This document shows, in pieces, positions 18,173 through 26,174 of a DNA stretch of 64,000 nt. The first letter of the stretch is position 1. Each line of letters begins with the position of its first letter. The translations under genes were made by a program, and so were the position numbers. The notes below the pieces were generated by a model that saw only the letters and a list, made by a program, of their open reading frames with translations, did no database searches and had not been told where the DNA came from. Origin of the DNA: Undibacterium sp. KW1 (GTDB lineage Bacteria; Pseudomonadota; Gammaproteobacteria; Burkholderiales; Burkholderiaceae_D); the NCBI RefSeq assembly GCF_009937955.1, contig NZ_AP018439.1:1674001-1738000 (forward strand). Reading direction: 5' to 3'.

Positions 18173-20929
18173 TTACATCTTCGCGTGCAAAGTCAGGAAG
18201 ATTTGACGGCCATTTTTGTACAGGGATGCTGGCAAATCTGCTGCGCCTGGTGTTTTCCATACAGAGCTGACCAATGGATTGTTGAGGTCCTTGCCATCCA
18301 GAGAGATGGAGAAGCTGTCATTGATCTGATAAGCCAGTGTTGCAGACAAAGTACCGATATCATTCTGGTAAGCAGCACTGTTACGGCTGGTACCATTCAG
18401 GAAGCCGGAACGATAGCTGTATGTCAGACGTGCGCTGAACTTGCCATCCTCATAGAATGCACCGATGTTGTATGCATTCTTGGAAGTACCGATCAGAGTA
18501 CAGTCAGGAGCCAGCAAATCACCGCACTTGGAACCAGGAGCTGCACCTGTTTCTTTACCCAGTGTGTAAGTGTAGTTGGCGTTGATACCAAAACCTGCTG
18601 GCAATGCCTGGATGTAAGCCAGTTCCAGACCCTTGACTTCAGCCTGGGTATTGATAGGAGTACTCATTGCATACACAGTGTTTTTCTTCTGGATCTGGTT
18701 GTAGAAGGTACCTGTGCTTGAGCCATAAGTAACATAGCCATCCAGAGCAGAGTAGAACAGGTCAGCAGACACCATGGACTTAGGTGCGAAATACCATTCC
18801 ACGCCCAGGTCTACCGTATTGGCACGGATAGGTTTCAGGTTAGGGTTACCACCGTTACCTGTACCTTGAACGTCACGCAGATCCAGACCAGCCATTTGAC
18901 CCAGTTCAGGTCGAGCCATTGTGCGGGAAACACTGAAACGGGCAACCATGTCTTTGTTCAGATCCATGCGGAAGTTTGCACTTGGCAGGAAATCGACATA
19001 ATTGTTGTTATAGGTACGTGGCTCAAAATTGCCGGAAGCACCGATCTCATTACGTGTGACTTGCTCGCTGGTGCGGGCAACACGCAAACCGAAATTACCG
19101 CTGATGCCTTCTCCTGCAAAATCAGCCATCACATACGCAGATTGTGTTGGTTCTTTAATGGAGAATTCATTTTGCAGTAAGTGGCCAGTATAGTTGGTGT
19201 ATTGTGCCAACCAGGCATTCACAGAAGCTTGAGAGAAAGTCCAGTAACCTGCACCATTGGCACCCAGATCATTGAAAATGGCTGGGAAAGCTGTCAAACC
19301 AGACATAGGCAAGTTAGCTGCATTGCTCAAACCTGGCAGGGCATTGTTACCGATAGACGTCAGATCACGCTTGTGTTCGGCAGCACGGAAACCAAAACGC
19401 ACAGTAGGTATGCTGGCGAGATTGGTTTTGAACGTGCCGTCGATTTGTGCGTAGTCTTCCTTGTCATTGGCCGTTACGTGTGAACCGTAAGTGTATGGTG
19501 CGCCAGGTGTGCCAGGTGCGCCATTGTTAAAGCCACCGATAGAGAACTTGTCAGCACCAGGTGTGACATAAATCACTGGCTTGTCAGAACCCTGAACTGT
19601 GTAGCTACCACCTGTCCATGGCATCCAGATACCCATCGCACCACTGATAGTGTTGCCCAGGCCTTTGGTTGTACCGATTTTACCGGCAAGTGTCAGTTGA
19701 TCATTGACGCGGAAAGAGCCGTCGATGTTAAAGAACTGAGACTGGCTTTCTGCTACAGGACGGGAGAAAATTTCCTGAACAGAGCTGGACATGCCGCTGC
19801 AAGGTACGCAACCAGCAGGATTGCCAACGGACAATTGGGAAATAACGCCCTGGCTCAAAGTGCCACTGACAGCGCTGGTTGGGAAACCAGTTGTTGCCCA
19901 GGATGGTCCAACGAAACGGCCCAGGGATTGCATGAAGTTGTGATTGACGTTAGGTGCATCCAGATGAGACTGGAATGCAGTGATATCAATGTTCACATCT
20001 TTGGATGGTTTGAACTGGAAGTCAATCAAACCACCTTCACGGGTACGTTGCTGTTCAAACCAGGCAGTACCACCCAGATAGTTGGTGACTGCGCCAGAAG
20101 CTGGCGATGTTGCTGTGTTTGCTGTACCAGCACCTTTGATGGCGCTATCGATAGGACTGCCAACATCAACTTTATCCCACCAGATTTGATTCTCTTGGCC
20201 AGCGCGGCTCAGAGTACGTTTTTGGTGGAAAGCCTGCACCAGAATACCCATGGTAGATGCATCATTTTTCCAGGCAATCAGACCGCTCAACTGAGGATCA
20301 GATTTGCCGGAGTTGGCAGAGTTGACCAGACCGATACTTGCCTGTGCATTGAATTGCTTTTTGAAATCCAGTGGCTTGCGTGTTTCGATATCGACTACAC
20401 CTTCAGCACCGCCATCAAGCAGGTTGGCTTGAGAGCCTTTATGTACAGTTACGCGGCCTATCAGTTCGGATGGGAACAAAGAGAAGCTGACGCTACGGCC
20501 ACCGCCAACGATATTGTCGGCAAACCAGTCACCGCTTGATACTGAGTGACCATTAAGTGTCGTCAGTGTCAGGCCAAATGGTGTGCCGCGCAAGGCAACG
20601 CGATCGTTCTCACCAAAGCTGCCTTCGCCGCCACCGGCTGCAGCAACGCTGACGCCAGGAACGCGTTGCAGAGAGTCAGCAACGTTTTTATCAGGCATCT
20701 TGCCGATGTCTTCTGCAGTGATGACTTCAACGAAATTATCAGCATTACGCTTTTGATTCAAAGATTGCTGCAGGGATGCGCGAATACCAGTTACAACCAC
20801 TTCTTGAGGCGCTGCGGGCTTTGCGGCCTCTTGTGCTTGCGCCTGCATGGCAACGCTCATGATCAGTACCGCAACAGCGGACGCTACGGGCGTTAAATTG
20901 TTCCTCATTGGACTCATTTTATTTTGCAT
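18173..20929 (-). CDS. TonB-dependent receptor, carbohydrate (chitooligosaccharide/GlcNAc) type
   Basis: Outer-membrane active transporter, 918 residues. A signal peptide (to AQAQ, about residue 33) is followed by a TonB box-like EVVVTG segment, a plug domain (DIGKMPDKNVADSLQRVPGVSV, NDRVALRGTPFGLTLTTLNGH) and a 22-strand-type barrel ending LTLHAKM. The DKNVADSLQRVPGV pattern is that of the Caulobacter/Xanthomonas TonB-receptor subfamily used for sugars. It shares an operator-like promoter with the ton operon and the nag operon, which points to an amino-sugar oligomer as substrate (inference). AAGGAG lies seven bases before the ATG and a terminator follows. Confidence 0.92.
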   Translation of the reverse strand: MQNKMSPMRNNLTPVASAVAVLIMSVAMQAQAQEAAKPAAPQEVVVTGIRASLQQSLNQKRNADNFVEVITAEDIGKMPDKNVADSLQRVPGVSVAAAGGGEGSFGENDRVALRGTPFGLTLTTLNGHSVSSGDWFADNIVGGGRSVSFSLFPSELIGRVTVHKGSQANLLDGGAEGVVDIETRKPLDFKKQFNAQASIGLVNSANSGKSDPQLSGLIAWKNDASTMGILVQAFHQKRTLSRAGQENQIWWDKVDVGSPIDSAIKGAGTANTATSPASGAVTNYLGGTAWFEQQRTREGGLIDFQFKPSKDVNIDITAFQSHLDAPNVNHNFMQSLGRFVGPSWATTGFPTSAVSGTLSQGVISQLSVGNPAGCVPCSGMSSSVQEIFSRPVAESQSQFFNIDGSFRVNDQLTLAGKIGTTKGLGNTISGAMGIWMPWTGGSYTVQGSDKPVIYVTPGADKFSIGGFNNGAPGTPGAPYTYGSHVTANDKEDYAQIDGTFKTNLASIPTVRFGFRAAEHKRDLTSIGNNALPGLSNAANLPMSGLTAFPAIFNDLGANGAGYWTFSQASVNAWLAQYTNYTGHLLQNEFSIKEPTQSAYVMADFAGEGISGNFGLRVARTSEQVTRNEIGASGNFEPRTYNNNYVDFLPSANFRMDLNKDMVARFSVSRTMARPELGQMAGLDLRDVQGTGNGGNPNLKPIRANTVDLGVEWYFAPKSMVSADLFYSALDGYVTYGSSTGTFYNQIQKKNTVYAMSTPINTQAEVKGLELAYIQALPAGFGINANYTYTLGKETGAAPGSKCGDLLAPDCTLIGTSKNAYNIGAFYEDGKFSARLTYSYRSGFLNGTSRNSAAYQNDIGTLSATLAYQINDSFSISLDGKDLNNPLVSSVWKTPGAADLPASLYKNGRQIFLTLHAKM

Positions 20930-21105
20930 TTATTTCTCCTTCGGTTAAGACCTGTGAAAAGCTTTAGATCCGTGACAAAAAATTGCTTCCTCCCCATACC
21001 CTACACACTTGATGTTTTGTCAGTGAGTATTTTCGGTACAACCCGCTGCAGTAAAAGTCATTCTGAGTTAGCTACCACTCGAAACAACAACACCGGATGT
21101 GAAGC

Positions 21106-21152
21106 ACTTTAGTGGTGACTAAACAGGTTGTCAATCGGTATCTAAGTGGTAT
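21106..21152 (-). promoter_or_regulatory. promoter and candidate GntR (NagQ-type) operator of the receptor gene
   Basis: Read on the minus strand: ATACCACTTAGATACC (21152-21137), two bases, TTGACA (-35, 21134-21129), 17-bp spacer, TAAAGT (-10, 21111-21106). The same ATACC-N6-ATACC-N2-TTGACA layout precedes the ton operon and the nag operon. The half-sites repeat every 11 bp, about one helical turn. A 5' untranslated leader of about 170 bases would precede the receptor ATG. Assignment to the GntR regulator is inference from the shared motif and gene content. Confidence 0.75.
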
Positions 21153-21159
21153 CAATGCG

Positions 21160-21600
21160 ATGTTTAAATGCTTGCTTCTTTGATATCTGCATTTAATCTA
21201 TCTATTTGTTTTTATTGAATAAATTATTCTTTTTAAATTCGGAAGATGAGAAGTGGACTGATGTTTTATTCCCACATGTGGTCTTTAATTGTTCCTTTTT
21301 TAGTCAATAAAGTGGATTTGAAGTGGCTTTGAACTTGGTTTTTTAATTTTATTTACTTATGCCCTGAGTGCGGTATTGAGGGGTGTATTCTGCGCACGAA
21401 AAACATGATTGAAATTCCCTTGTCAGCGCTGACAGGTTGAGGCGCTGCCCCGATTATGTCGTGCTTGATGGCTTCATTTGTCGTTTGATGAGCTAAGACC
21501 AGTTGCAAAAATGTGTCATTGTTTTGAGATAATTTTTTGCTTGAACAAGCCTGATGATGCCTTCTGATTTGATCCTTTCAGGGCATCCTGAAAATGGTAA
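21160..21600. other. AT-rich intergenic stretch without a gene; contains a LacI-like palindrome
   Basis: No convincing coding frame. The stretch is markedly AT-rich up to about 21400. At 21421-21434 is the perfect 14-bp palindrome TGTCAGCGCTGACA, with a central CG pair as in LacI-family operators. It lies between the divergent receptor and ton promoters, and no LacI-family gene is present in this window. Confidence 0.6.
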
Positions 21601-21605
21601 ATTTA

Positions 21606-21652
21606 ATTCCACATAGATACCTCTTGACAACCAGTTGTGAGGACACTACAGT
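21606..21652 (+). promoter_or_regulatory. promoter and candidate GntR operator of the tonB-exbBDD operon
   Basis: ATTCCACATAGATACC (21606-21621), two bases, TTGACA (21624-21629), 17-bp spacer, TACAGT (21647-21652). It matches the receptor and nag promoters in spacing and sequence, with changes in the first half-site (ATTCC for ATACC). About 260 bases of leader precede the tonB ATG. Confidence 0.7.
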
Positions 21653-21920
21653 GAGCCAGATTATAAAGACTGGCGCTTACTTAAGGCGTGTTCAAGGCTG
21701 TTCAGGGCAAGTTGTACGGGAGTGGTATTTTTGTATTTTCCTGCAAGGATAGAGTTCAGGGCATGCTTGCATCTGCAAAATCGCAGACACATGAATTGGC
21801 GCATCATTAATCCATGCACTGCGATGTGATACAAGCTGCTCCTGGTTCTGAATCTGCCTTTGCTGTCGTGTATGAGAGCTGGTTGGTGAAAATGTCTTCA
21901 CAATAATAGAGGGAGCAGTA

Positions 21921-22589
21921 ATGGATTTTTCAAATCGCCAGCAAGAGCCGGGGAAGAAGTTTATAGGCTTAGGGCTGGTTATCGCATTTCACGTACTGGT
22001 GGTATATGCCCTGGTATCTGGATTGGCGCGCAAAGCGATGGAAGTGGTGATCAAGCCAGCAGAAGTCAAGCTGGTAGAAGAAGTGAAGCCACCGCCACCA
22101 CCGCCAGACACCCCGCCGCCGCCGCCAAAATTGTTGGCCCCGCCGCCACCGTTCATTCCGCCACCGGAAGTCCAGGTCCAGCAGCCGGTTCAGCAACAGC
22201 CAGCGATATCAGCGGTATCGAATGTCAAGCCAGAAAACCCGACATTCACCAAGACCCAGGCCCCACCTGCACCAGTTGCAGAAACCAAGGCCACAGGTCC
22301 CGTCACGATACCAGGCGTGATCGACTTCAACGTCGGTGGATGCAAACCGGAATATCCGCGTGCCTCCCTGCGCAATGAAGAAACCGGCACCGTCCTGTTG
22401 TCCGTCCTGATTGGTGCAGATGGTTCTGTTGCCGACGTCAAGATCGACAAATCCAGCGGCTTCCGCGGTCTCGACAATGCGGTTAAATCCCAGTTGATGT
22501 CAGGTTCCTGCAAAAACAAACCAGGTACCGTCGATGGCAAACCACAACAGACCTGGGCCAAAGTCCAGTATGTATGGAAGTTAGAGTAG
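21921..22589 (+). CDS. tonB: energy transducer TonB
   Basis: Inner-membrane-anchored periplasmic protein that couples proton-motive force to outer-membrane receptors, 222 residues. One transmembrane anchor (about 14-34), then a Pro-rich rod (KPPPPPPDTPPPPP and PPPFIPPPEV, about 55-90), then a TonB C-terminal domain (about 140-222: PEYPRASLRNEETGTVLLSVLI, VKIDKSSGFRGLDNAV). GGGAG lies seven bases before the ATG. First gene of a tonB-exbB-exbD-exbD operon that is preceded by an amino-sugar-type operator, so it most likely energises the divergently encoded receptor. Confidence 0.93.
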   Translation: MDFSNRQQEPGKKFIGLGLVIAFHVLVVYALVSGLARKAMEVVIKPAEVKLVEEVKPPPPPPDTPPPPPKLLAPPPPFIPPPEVQVQQPVQQQPAISAVSNVKPENPTFTKTQAPPAPVAETKATGPVTIPGVIDFNVGGCKPEYPRASLRNEETGTVLLSVLIGADGSVADVKIDKSSGFRGLDNAVKSQLMSGSCKNKPGTVDGKPQQTWAKVQYVWKLE

Positions 22590-22619
22590 TCGAAACCTGC
22601 GCAGGCTACTGCGCAAGCC

Positions 22620-22679
22620 CAGCTTGAGCCTGCGATGCTCACCGTACATCTGTACGGTTGCGCTTCTTAACTCAACCTG
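22620..22679. repeat. extragenic palindrome in the tonB-exbB gap
   Basis: Outer arms CAGCTTGAG (22620-22628) and CTCAACCTG (22671-22679) pair with one mismatch and enclose a perfect CCGTACA/TGTACGG hairpin. It has no T tract, so it is more likely an extragenic repeat or mRNA-stabilising hairpin than a terminator. Confidence 0.6.
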
Positions 22680-22814
22680 AACTTGCTCGCTACGCCCGCA
22701 CAGGCTTCTTGACGGCACAAAGCAAGTTTAATGAAAAATTAAATCTTAAAGCAGCAGTAAATAAAAACAGCAGTAAGCAATACCAACCTTATTTTGTTAA
22801 AAGGAAGCACCTCA

Positions 22815-23690
22815 ATGAAAACCCGTTTCTCCGCATTCCTGGCTGCAACACTCCTGGCCTTGACAGCCGCCGTTGCCGTCGCCCCTGTTTCTGCACAGGA
22901 ATCCGCCTCCGCTGCCGCATCTGCACCAGCCCCTGCTGCAGAAGCAGCCCCGGCACCAGCCGCTCCAGCTGACGCTGGCGCCCCGGCAGCACCAGCAGCC
23001 GCCAAAGAAATGGTAGAAAACCCATACGGTCTCGATGCTCTCTGGAAAACCGGTGACTTCGTTGCCAAAGGTACCCTCATCATCATGGTCATCATGTCCA
23101 TGGGCAGCTGGTACATCCTCATCACCAAAATCATTGACCAGGTCAAACTGTCCGGTCAAGCCACAGATGCCCGTTCCAAATTCTGGAAAGCAGCCTCTGT
23201 CCAAGCCGGTGCCGCCTCTTTGAAAGAAGGCAGCCCATTCCGCTTCATCGCTGACTCTGGCATCAAAGCCACAGAACACCATGAAGGCGCGCTGCTCGAA
23301 CAAATCGATCTGAACACCTGGGTTTCCATGTCTATCCAGCGCGCTGTCGATAAAGTTCAAAGCCGCCTGCAAGACGGCCTGGCTTTCCTGGCGACAGTTG
23401 GTTCCACAGCACCGTTCGTTGGTCTGTTCGGTACCGTATGGGGTATTTACCATGCGCTGACAGCGATTGGTATGTCCGGTCAAGCATCGATCGACAAAGT
23501 AGCCGGTCCTGTTGGTGAAGCGCTGATCATGACCGCGATTGGTCTGGCTGTCGCTGTTCCTGCTGTATTGGGTTACAACTTCCTGGTCCGTCGCAACAAG
23601 AGCGCCATGGAAGAAGTCCGTGCCTTCTCCGCTGACCTGCACTCCGTAGTCCTGTCCGGCAATATGGGCAAAACGGCTGCTAAGAAGTAA
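22815..23690 (+). CDS. exbB: MotA/TolQ/ExbB proton channel family protein
   Basis: Proton-channel subunit of the Ton motor, 291 residues from the ATG preceded by AAGGA. Unlike short ExbB proteins it begins with a cleavable-looking signal peptide (about 1-27) and an Ala/Pro-rich periplasmic stretch (about 28-65). The channel follows: a first membrane segment near 85-105, and the conserved core LAFLATVGSTAPFVGLFGTVWGIYHAL with the late segment EALIMTAIGLAVAVPAVLGYNF. These match ExbB rather than TolQ. The long N-terminal extension is a known variant in Xanthomonas/Burkholderiales Ton clusters. It is followed by two exbD genes. Confidence 0.92.
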   Translation: MKTRFSAFLAATLLALTAAVAVAPVSAQESASAAASAPAPAAEAAPAPAAPADAGAPAAPAAAKEMVENPYGLDALWKTGDFVAKGTLIIMVIMSMGSWYILITKIIDQVKLSGQATDARSKFWKAASVQAGAASLKEGSPFRFIADSGIKATEHHEGALLEQIDLNTWVSMSIQRAVDKVQSRLQDGLAFLATVGSTAPFVGLFGTVWGIYHALTAIGMSGQASIDKVAGPVGEALIMTAIGLAVAVPAVLGYNFLVRRNKSAMEEVRAFSADLHSVVLSGNMGKTAAKK

Positions 23691-23717
23691 TTAGTAATCA
23701 CTGATTAACACCCGAAG

Positions 23718-23853
23718 ACCTCTCAACACAGAGGCACAGAGGAAGGAAAGACTTCTTGCAAGAAGTCTTCGTTCCGCAGGCGAGTGGCATGCCGCTCGAA
23801 ACCCCTGCTGCACCACAGAGAAAAAAGATCTTTGTGTGTCTGTGTTGAGAGGT
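23718..23853. repeat. CACAGAGG-type inverted repeat in the exbB-exbD gap
   Basis: Perfect 15-bp outer arms (23718-23732 and 23839-23853) enclose a perfect 22-bp palindrome at 23748-23769 and a near-palindrome around GGCATGCC at about 23781-23796. The CACAGAGGCACAGAGG wording recurs in a second inverted repeat at 53883-54004, so both belong to one repeat family. Confidence 0.75.
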
Positions 23854-23891
23854 TTTAAGGGTTAAAGCGTAACATCGAAAGAGAACACATT

Positions 23892-24326
23892 ATGGCAATG
23901 GCAATTGGCAATGATGGAGATGGTGAAGACGAAGTCAACAGCACCATCAACACCACCCCGCTGGTCGACGTCATGCTGGTATTGCTGATCATCTTCCTGA
24001 TCACCACCCCGGTGATTACAGATACGGTCAAGCTGAAATTACCGGCAGAAACCAACGTGATTTACAAAACCAAACCGGAAAACATCACCCTGTCGGTGAA
24101 CAAGGATGGTGATCTGTACTGGAACGGCAGCATGAAGCCGCTGGCAGGCACGGATGCCCTGTTTGAAAAGCTCAAGGTAGAAGCAGTCAAGATCCCGCAA
24201 CCGGAGTTGCATATCCGTGGAGATCAGAATACCCGCTATGAGTTTATTGGCAAAAGTATCCTGACGGCACAACGTGCCGGTATCGCCAAGGTCGGCTTCG
24301 TGATTGAACCGCCGCCACGGAACTAG
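23892..24326 (+). CDS. exbD: biopolymer transport protein ExbD (first copy)
   Basis: Ton motor subunit, 144 residues, with one N-terminal membrane anchor and a periplasmic domain. The proton-relay region reads NTTPLVDVMLVLLIIFLI, with the essential Asp in PLVDVML. The periplasmic part (about 48-144) ends with the QRAGIAKVGFVIEP motif that is usual for ExbD. It differs considerably from the second copy downstream, so the two are paralogues with probably distinct roles and not a recent duplication. Tandem exbD genes are known from Xanthomonas, where the second copy is not needed for iron uptake. Confidence 0.93.
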   Translation: MAMAIGNDGDGEDEVNSTINTTPLVDVMLVLLIIFLITTPVITDTVKLKLPAETNVIYKTKPENITLSVNKDGDLYWNGSMKPLAGTDALFEKLKVEAVKIPQPELHIRGDQNTRYEFIGKSILTAQRAGIAKVGFVIEPPPRN

Positions 24327-24345
24327 TTTTTTGAATGACTAAACA

Positions 24346-24446
24346 GGGCTGGCGAAAAATTGTCCTGACAAGGCGTAGCGACGAAGACAGTGCGAATAGC
24401 ACGGCGAGGAGCTGCAACGCAGTCAGGGCGATTTTATCGTCGGCCC
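24346..24446. repeat. ~100-bp palindromic repeat, copy 1 (between the two exbD genes)
   Basis: Imperfect long hairpin: left arm beginning GGGCTGGCGAAAAATTGTCC and right arm GGGCGATTTTATCGTCGGCCC-like, with a conserved core AAGGCGTAGCGACGAAGACAG, a short GTGC/GCAC hairpin and GGAGCTGCAACGCAG. The core recurs at 46536-46634 and 47697-47806 in this window. Confidence 0.8.
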
Positions 24447-24462
24447 CAGCAAAGGAAGCATT

Positions 24463-24897
24463 ATGGGTATGCAAATTGGTTCCGGCGGAGGATCATCCGA
24501 TCCGGAAGTGATGATAGAAATGAATATGACGCCGCTGATTGACGTCATGCTGGTATTGATCATCATGTTGATTATTACCATTCCTATTCAGAATCACGCG
24601 GTGAACCTGAATATGCCGACAGGCACGCCACCGCCACCAACAGTAGAACCAGTCGTCGTCAATATCGACGTCGATTTTGATGGCACGGTGTCCTGGAATG
24701 GGACGGCAGTCGATCATGCACAGCTGGAAGCGAAGTTGGCTGAATCAGCAGCGATGCCTGCAGCAAACCAGCCAGAGATTCATCTGCGTCCGGTTGCTGT
24801 TGTGCCTTACAAGTCTGTGGCTGCGGTCATGGCAGCGGCACAGCGTCTTGGTGTGACCAAGATCGGCATGGTCGGGAATGAGCAGTTCCTGAAGTAA
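24463..24897 (+). CDS. exbD: biopolymer transport protein ExbD (second copy)
   Basis: 144 residues with the ExbD layout: short cytoplasmic start, one membrane anchor with the proton-relay Asp in NMTPLIDVMLVLIIMLIIT, and a periplasmic domain with a Pro-rich hinge (TGTPPPPTVEP, about 53-63). The C-terminal motif is AAVMAAAQRLGVTKIGMVG. Compared with the first copy it has a Gly/Ser-rich N-terminus and a different hinge. It is the last gene of the ton operon and is separated from the first exbD by a palindromic repeat. It may adapt the motor to large sugar receptors (inference). Confidence 0.92.
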   Translation: MGMQIGSGGGSSDPEVMIEMNMTPLIDVMLVLIIMLIITIPIQNHAVNLNMPTGTPPPPTVEPVVVNIDVDFDGTVSWNGTAVDHAQLEAKLAESAAMPAANQPEIHLRPVAVVPYKSVAAVMAAAQRLGVTKIGMVGNEQFLK

Positions 24898-25039
24898 TAA
24901 TGTTGATTGAATAGTCACTGCAAGCGCTAATACAAGTTGTTATGACATTTGCGTTGAAAGTGGTCATTATCAAGCCTGTTTCATTGTGCTGGATAGCAAT
25001 AGTGTTGCGGGAATAAAGTAGGCAAAATTAAATTTGACG

Positions 25040-25087
25040 ATACCACTTAAATACCTATTGACATCCACTAGTAAAAAAACTTACAGT
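25040..25087 (+). promoter_or_regulatory. promoter and candidate GntR operator of the nag operon
   Basis: ATACCACTTAAATACC (25040-25055), two bases, TTGACA (25058-25063), 18-bp spacer, TACAGT (25082-25087). It has the same layout as the receptor and ton promoters and the closest match to the receptor copy. The rest of this ~310-bp gap holds no gene. The leader to the nagK ATG would be about 115 bases. Confidence 0.75.
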
Positions 25088-25207
25088 GAGGCTTAAAATA
25101 GTAGCAGAAGTACAGATTTTGATTTAGCCGGATAACTTATTGCACCATTTTTATTATCGCTCTTATCGTCGTTTTTACCATCATTCTTTATCGCCACTTA
25201 ATTTTCA

Positions 25208-26149
25208 ATGAATAAACAGGCAGAACATCTTTCTACGGCTGATTCATCAGGTACTGCGGAGCAGTCCTCAGCAAAACCTGCTTGTTCTTATTTTATTGGT
25301 GCCGATGGTGGTGGTACTGGCACGCGAGTGGTGTTGGCTGATGTCAGTGGCAAAGAACTTGGCCGTGGCAGTGCCGGTCCTTCTGGCCTCGCACATGGGC
25401 GGGATAAAGCCTGGCAATCCATCTTGCTGGCGACCCAGCAAGCGTTTGCAGCGGCGAATCTGGATATGCCAGCACTGGCCGACATCGCAGTCGGCTGCGG
25501 CCTGGCTGGTGTTCATAATATTCATTGGGCCAGGGAGTTTGTTGCGCTTAATCCTGGCTTTGGCGCGGTCTGCGCAGAAACCGATGCCTATACTACTTTG
25601 CTGGGCGCCCTTGAAGGCAAGCCCGGCGCTATCATCGCTTTGGGAACTGGCAGCGTTGGTGAAGTTTTGTTACCTGACGGTCAGCGTCGCGAAGTCGGTG
25701 GTTGGGGCTTTCCGGTCAGTGATGAGGCCAGTGGTGCCTGGCTGGGCATGCGTGCCGTCAATCATTTGCAACGGGTGCTGGATGGTCGTGCTGCATCAAA
25801 TCCATTTGCCAGCGCTGTGCTGACACATTGTGGCGGCGACAAAGATGCCGTCTTCGCCTGGCTTGCACAAGCCAATCAAACCCGTTATGCCGAACTGGCA
25901 CCCCTGGTGATACGCTTTGCGCCCGAGGTAGAGGTCGCCCGCGCGATCATGCTCGAAGCAGGTAAAGAAGTTGCCATCATGGCGCAGGCCCTGGACCCGG
26001 AATCTGCATTGCCGATTGCCCTGTGTGGCGGTCTGGCAGCGCCGGTAGCCAGCTATTTGCCAACAGATTTAAAAGAGAGAATACAAATGCCCAAGGCTGA
26101 CTCAGCAGTTGGGGCTCTCATCCTGATACAACAGCATTTGCACGCCTGA
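25208..26149 (+). CDS. nagK: N-acetylglucosamine/glucosamine kinase, BcrAD-BadFG type
   Basis: Cytoplasmic ATP-dependent sugar kinase, 313 residues. Phosphate motif FIGADGGGTGTRVVLADVSG (about 29-48) and the second nucleotide motif ALGTGSVGEVLLPDG, followed by GGWGFPVSDEASGAWLGMRAV, match the BcrAD/BadFG family that includes bacterial GlcNAc kinase and the glucosamine kinase GspK. A short polar N-terminal extension (about 1-25) precedes the core. As the first gene of an operon with nagA and nagB-II it should make GlcNAc-6-phosphate from sugar imported without phosphorylation, which fits transport by ABC and not by a PTS. Confidence 0.88.
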   Translation: MNKQAEHLSTADSSGTAEQSSAKPACSYFIGADGGGTGTRVVLADVSGKELGRGSAGPSGLAHGRDKAWQSILLATQQAFAAANLDMPALADIAVGCGLAGVHNIHWAREFVALNPGFGAVCAETDAYTTLLGALEGKPGAIIALGTGSVGEVLLPDGQRREVGGWGFPVSDEASGAWLGMRAVNHLQRVLDGRAASNPFASAVLTHCGGDKDAVFAWLAQANQTRYAELAPLVIRFAPEVEVARAIMLEAGKEVAIMAQALDPESALPIALCGGLAAPVASYLPTDLKERIQMPKADSAVGALILIQQHLHA

Positions 26150-26174
26150 TAAATACATAAAAAGAGAGAAAGAC

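Noticed and set aside
20924..21112. 62-codon frame between receptor and tonB
   Set aside because: It overlaps the receptor ribosome site and promoter and has no family resemblance.
21692..21901. 69-codon minus-strand frame in the tonB leader
   Set aside because: No ribosome site, low-complexity Gln/His content, and it lies across the ton leader.
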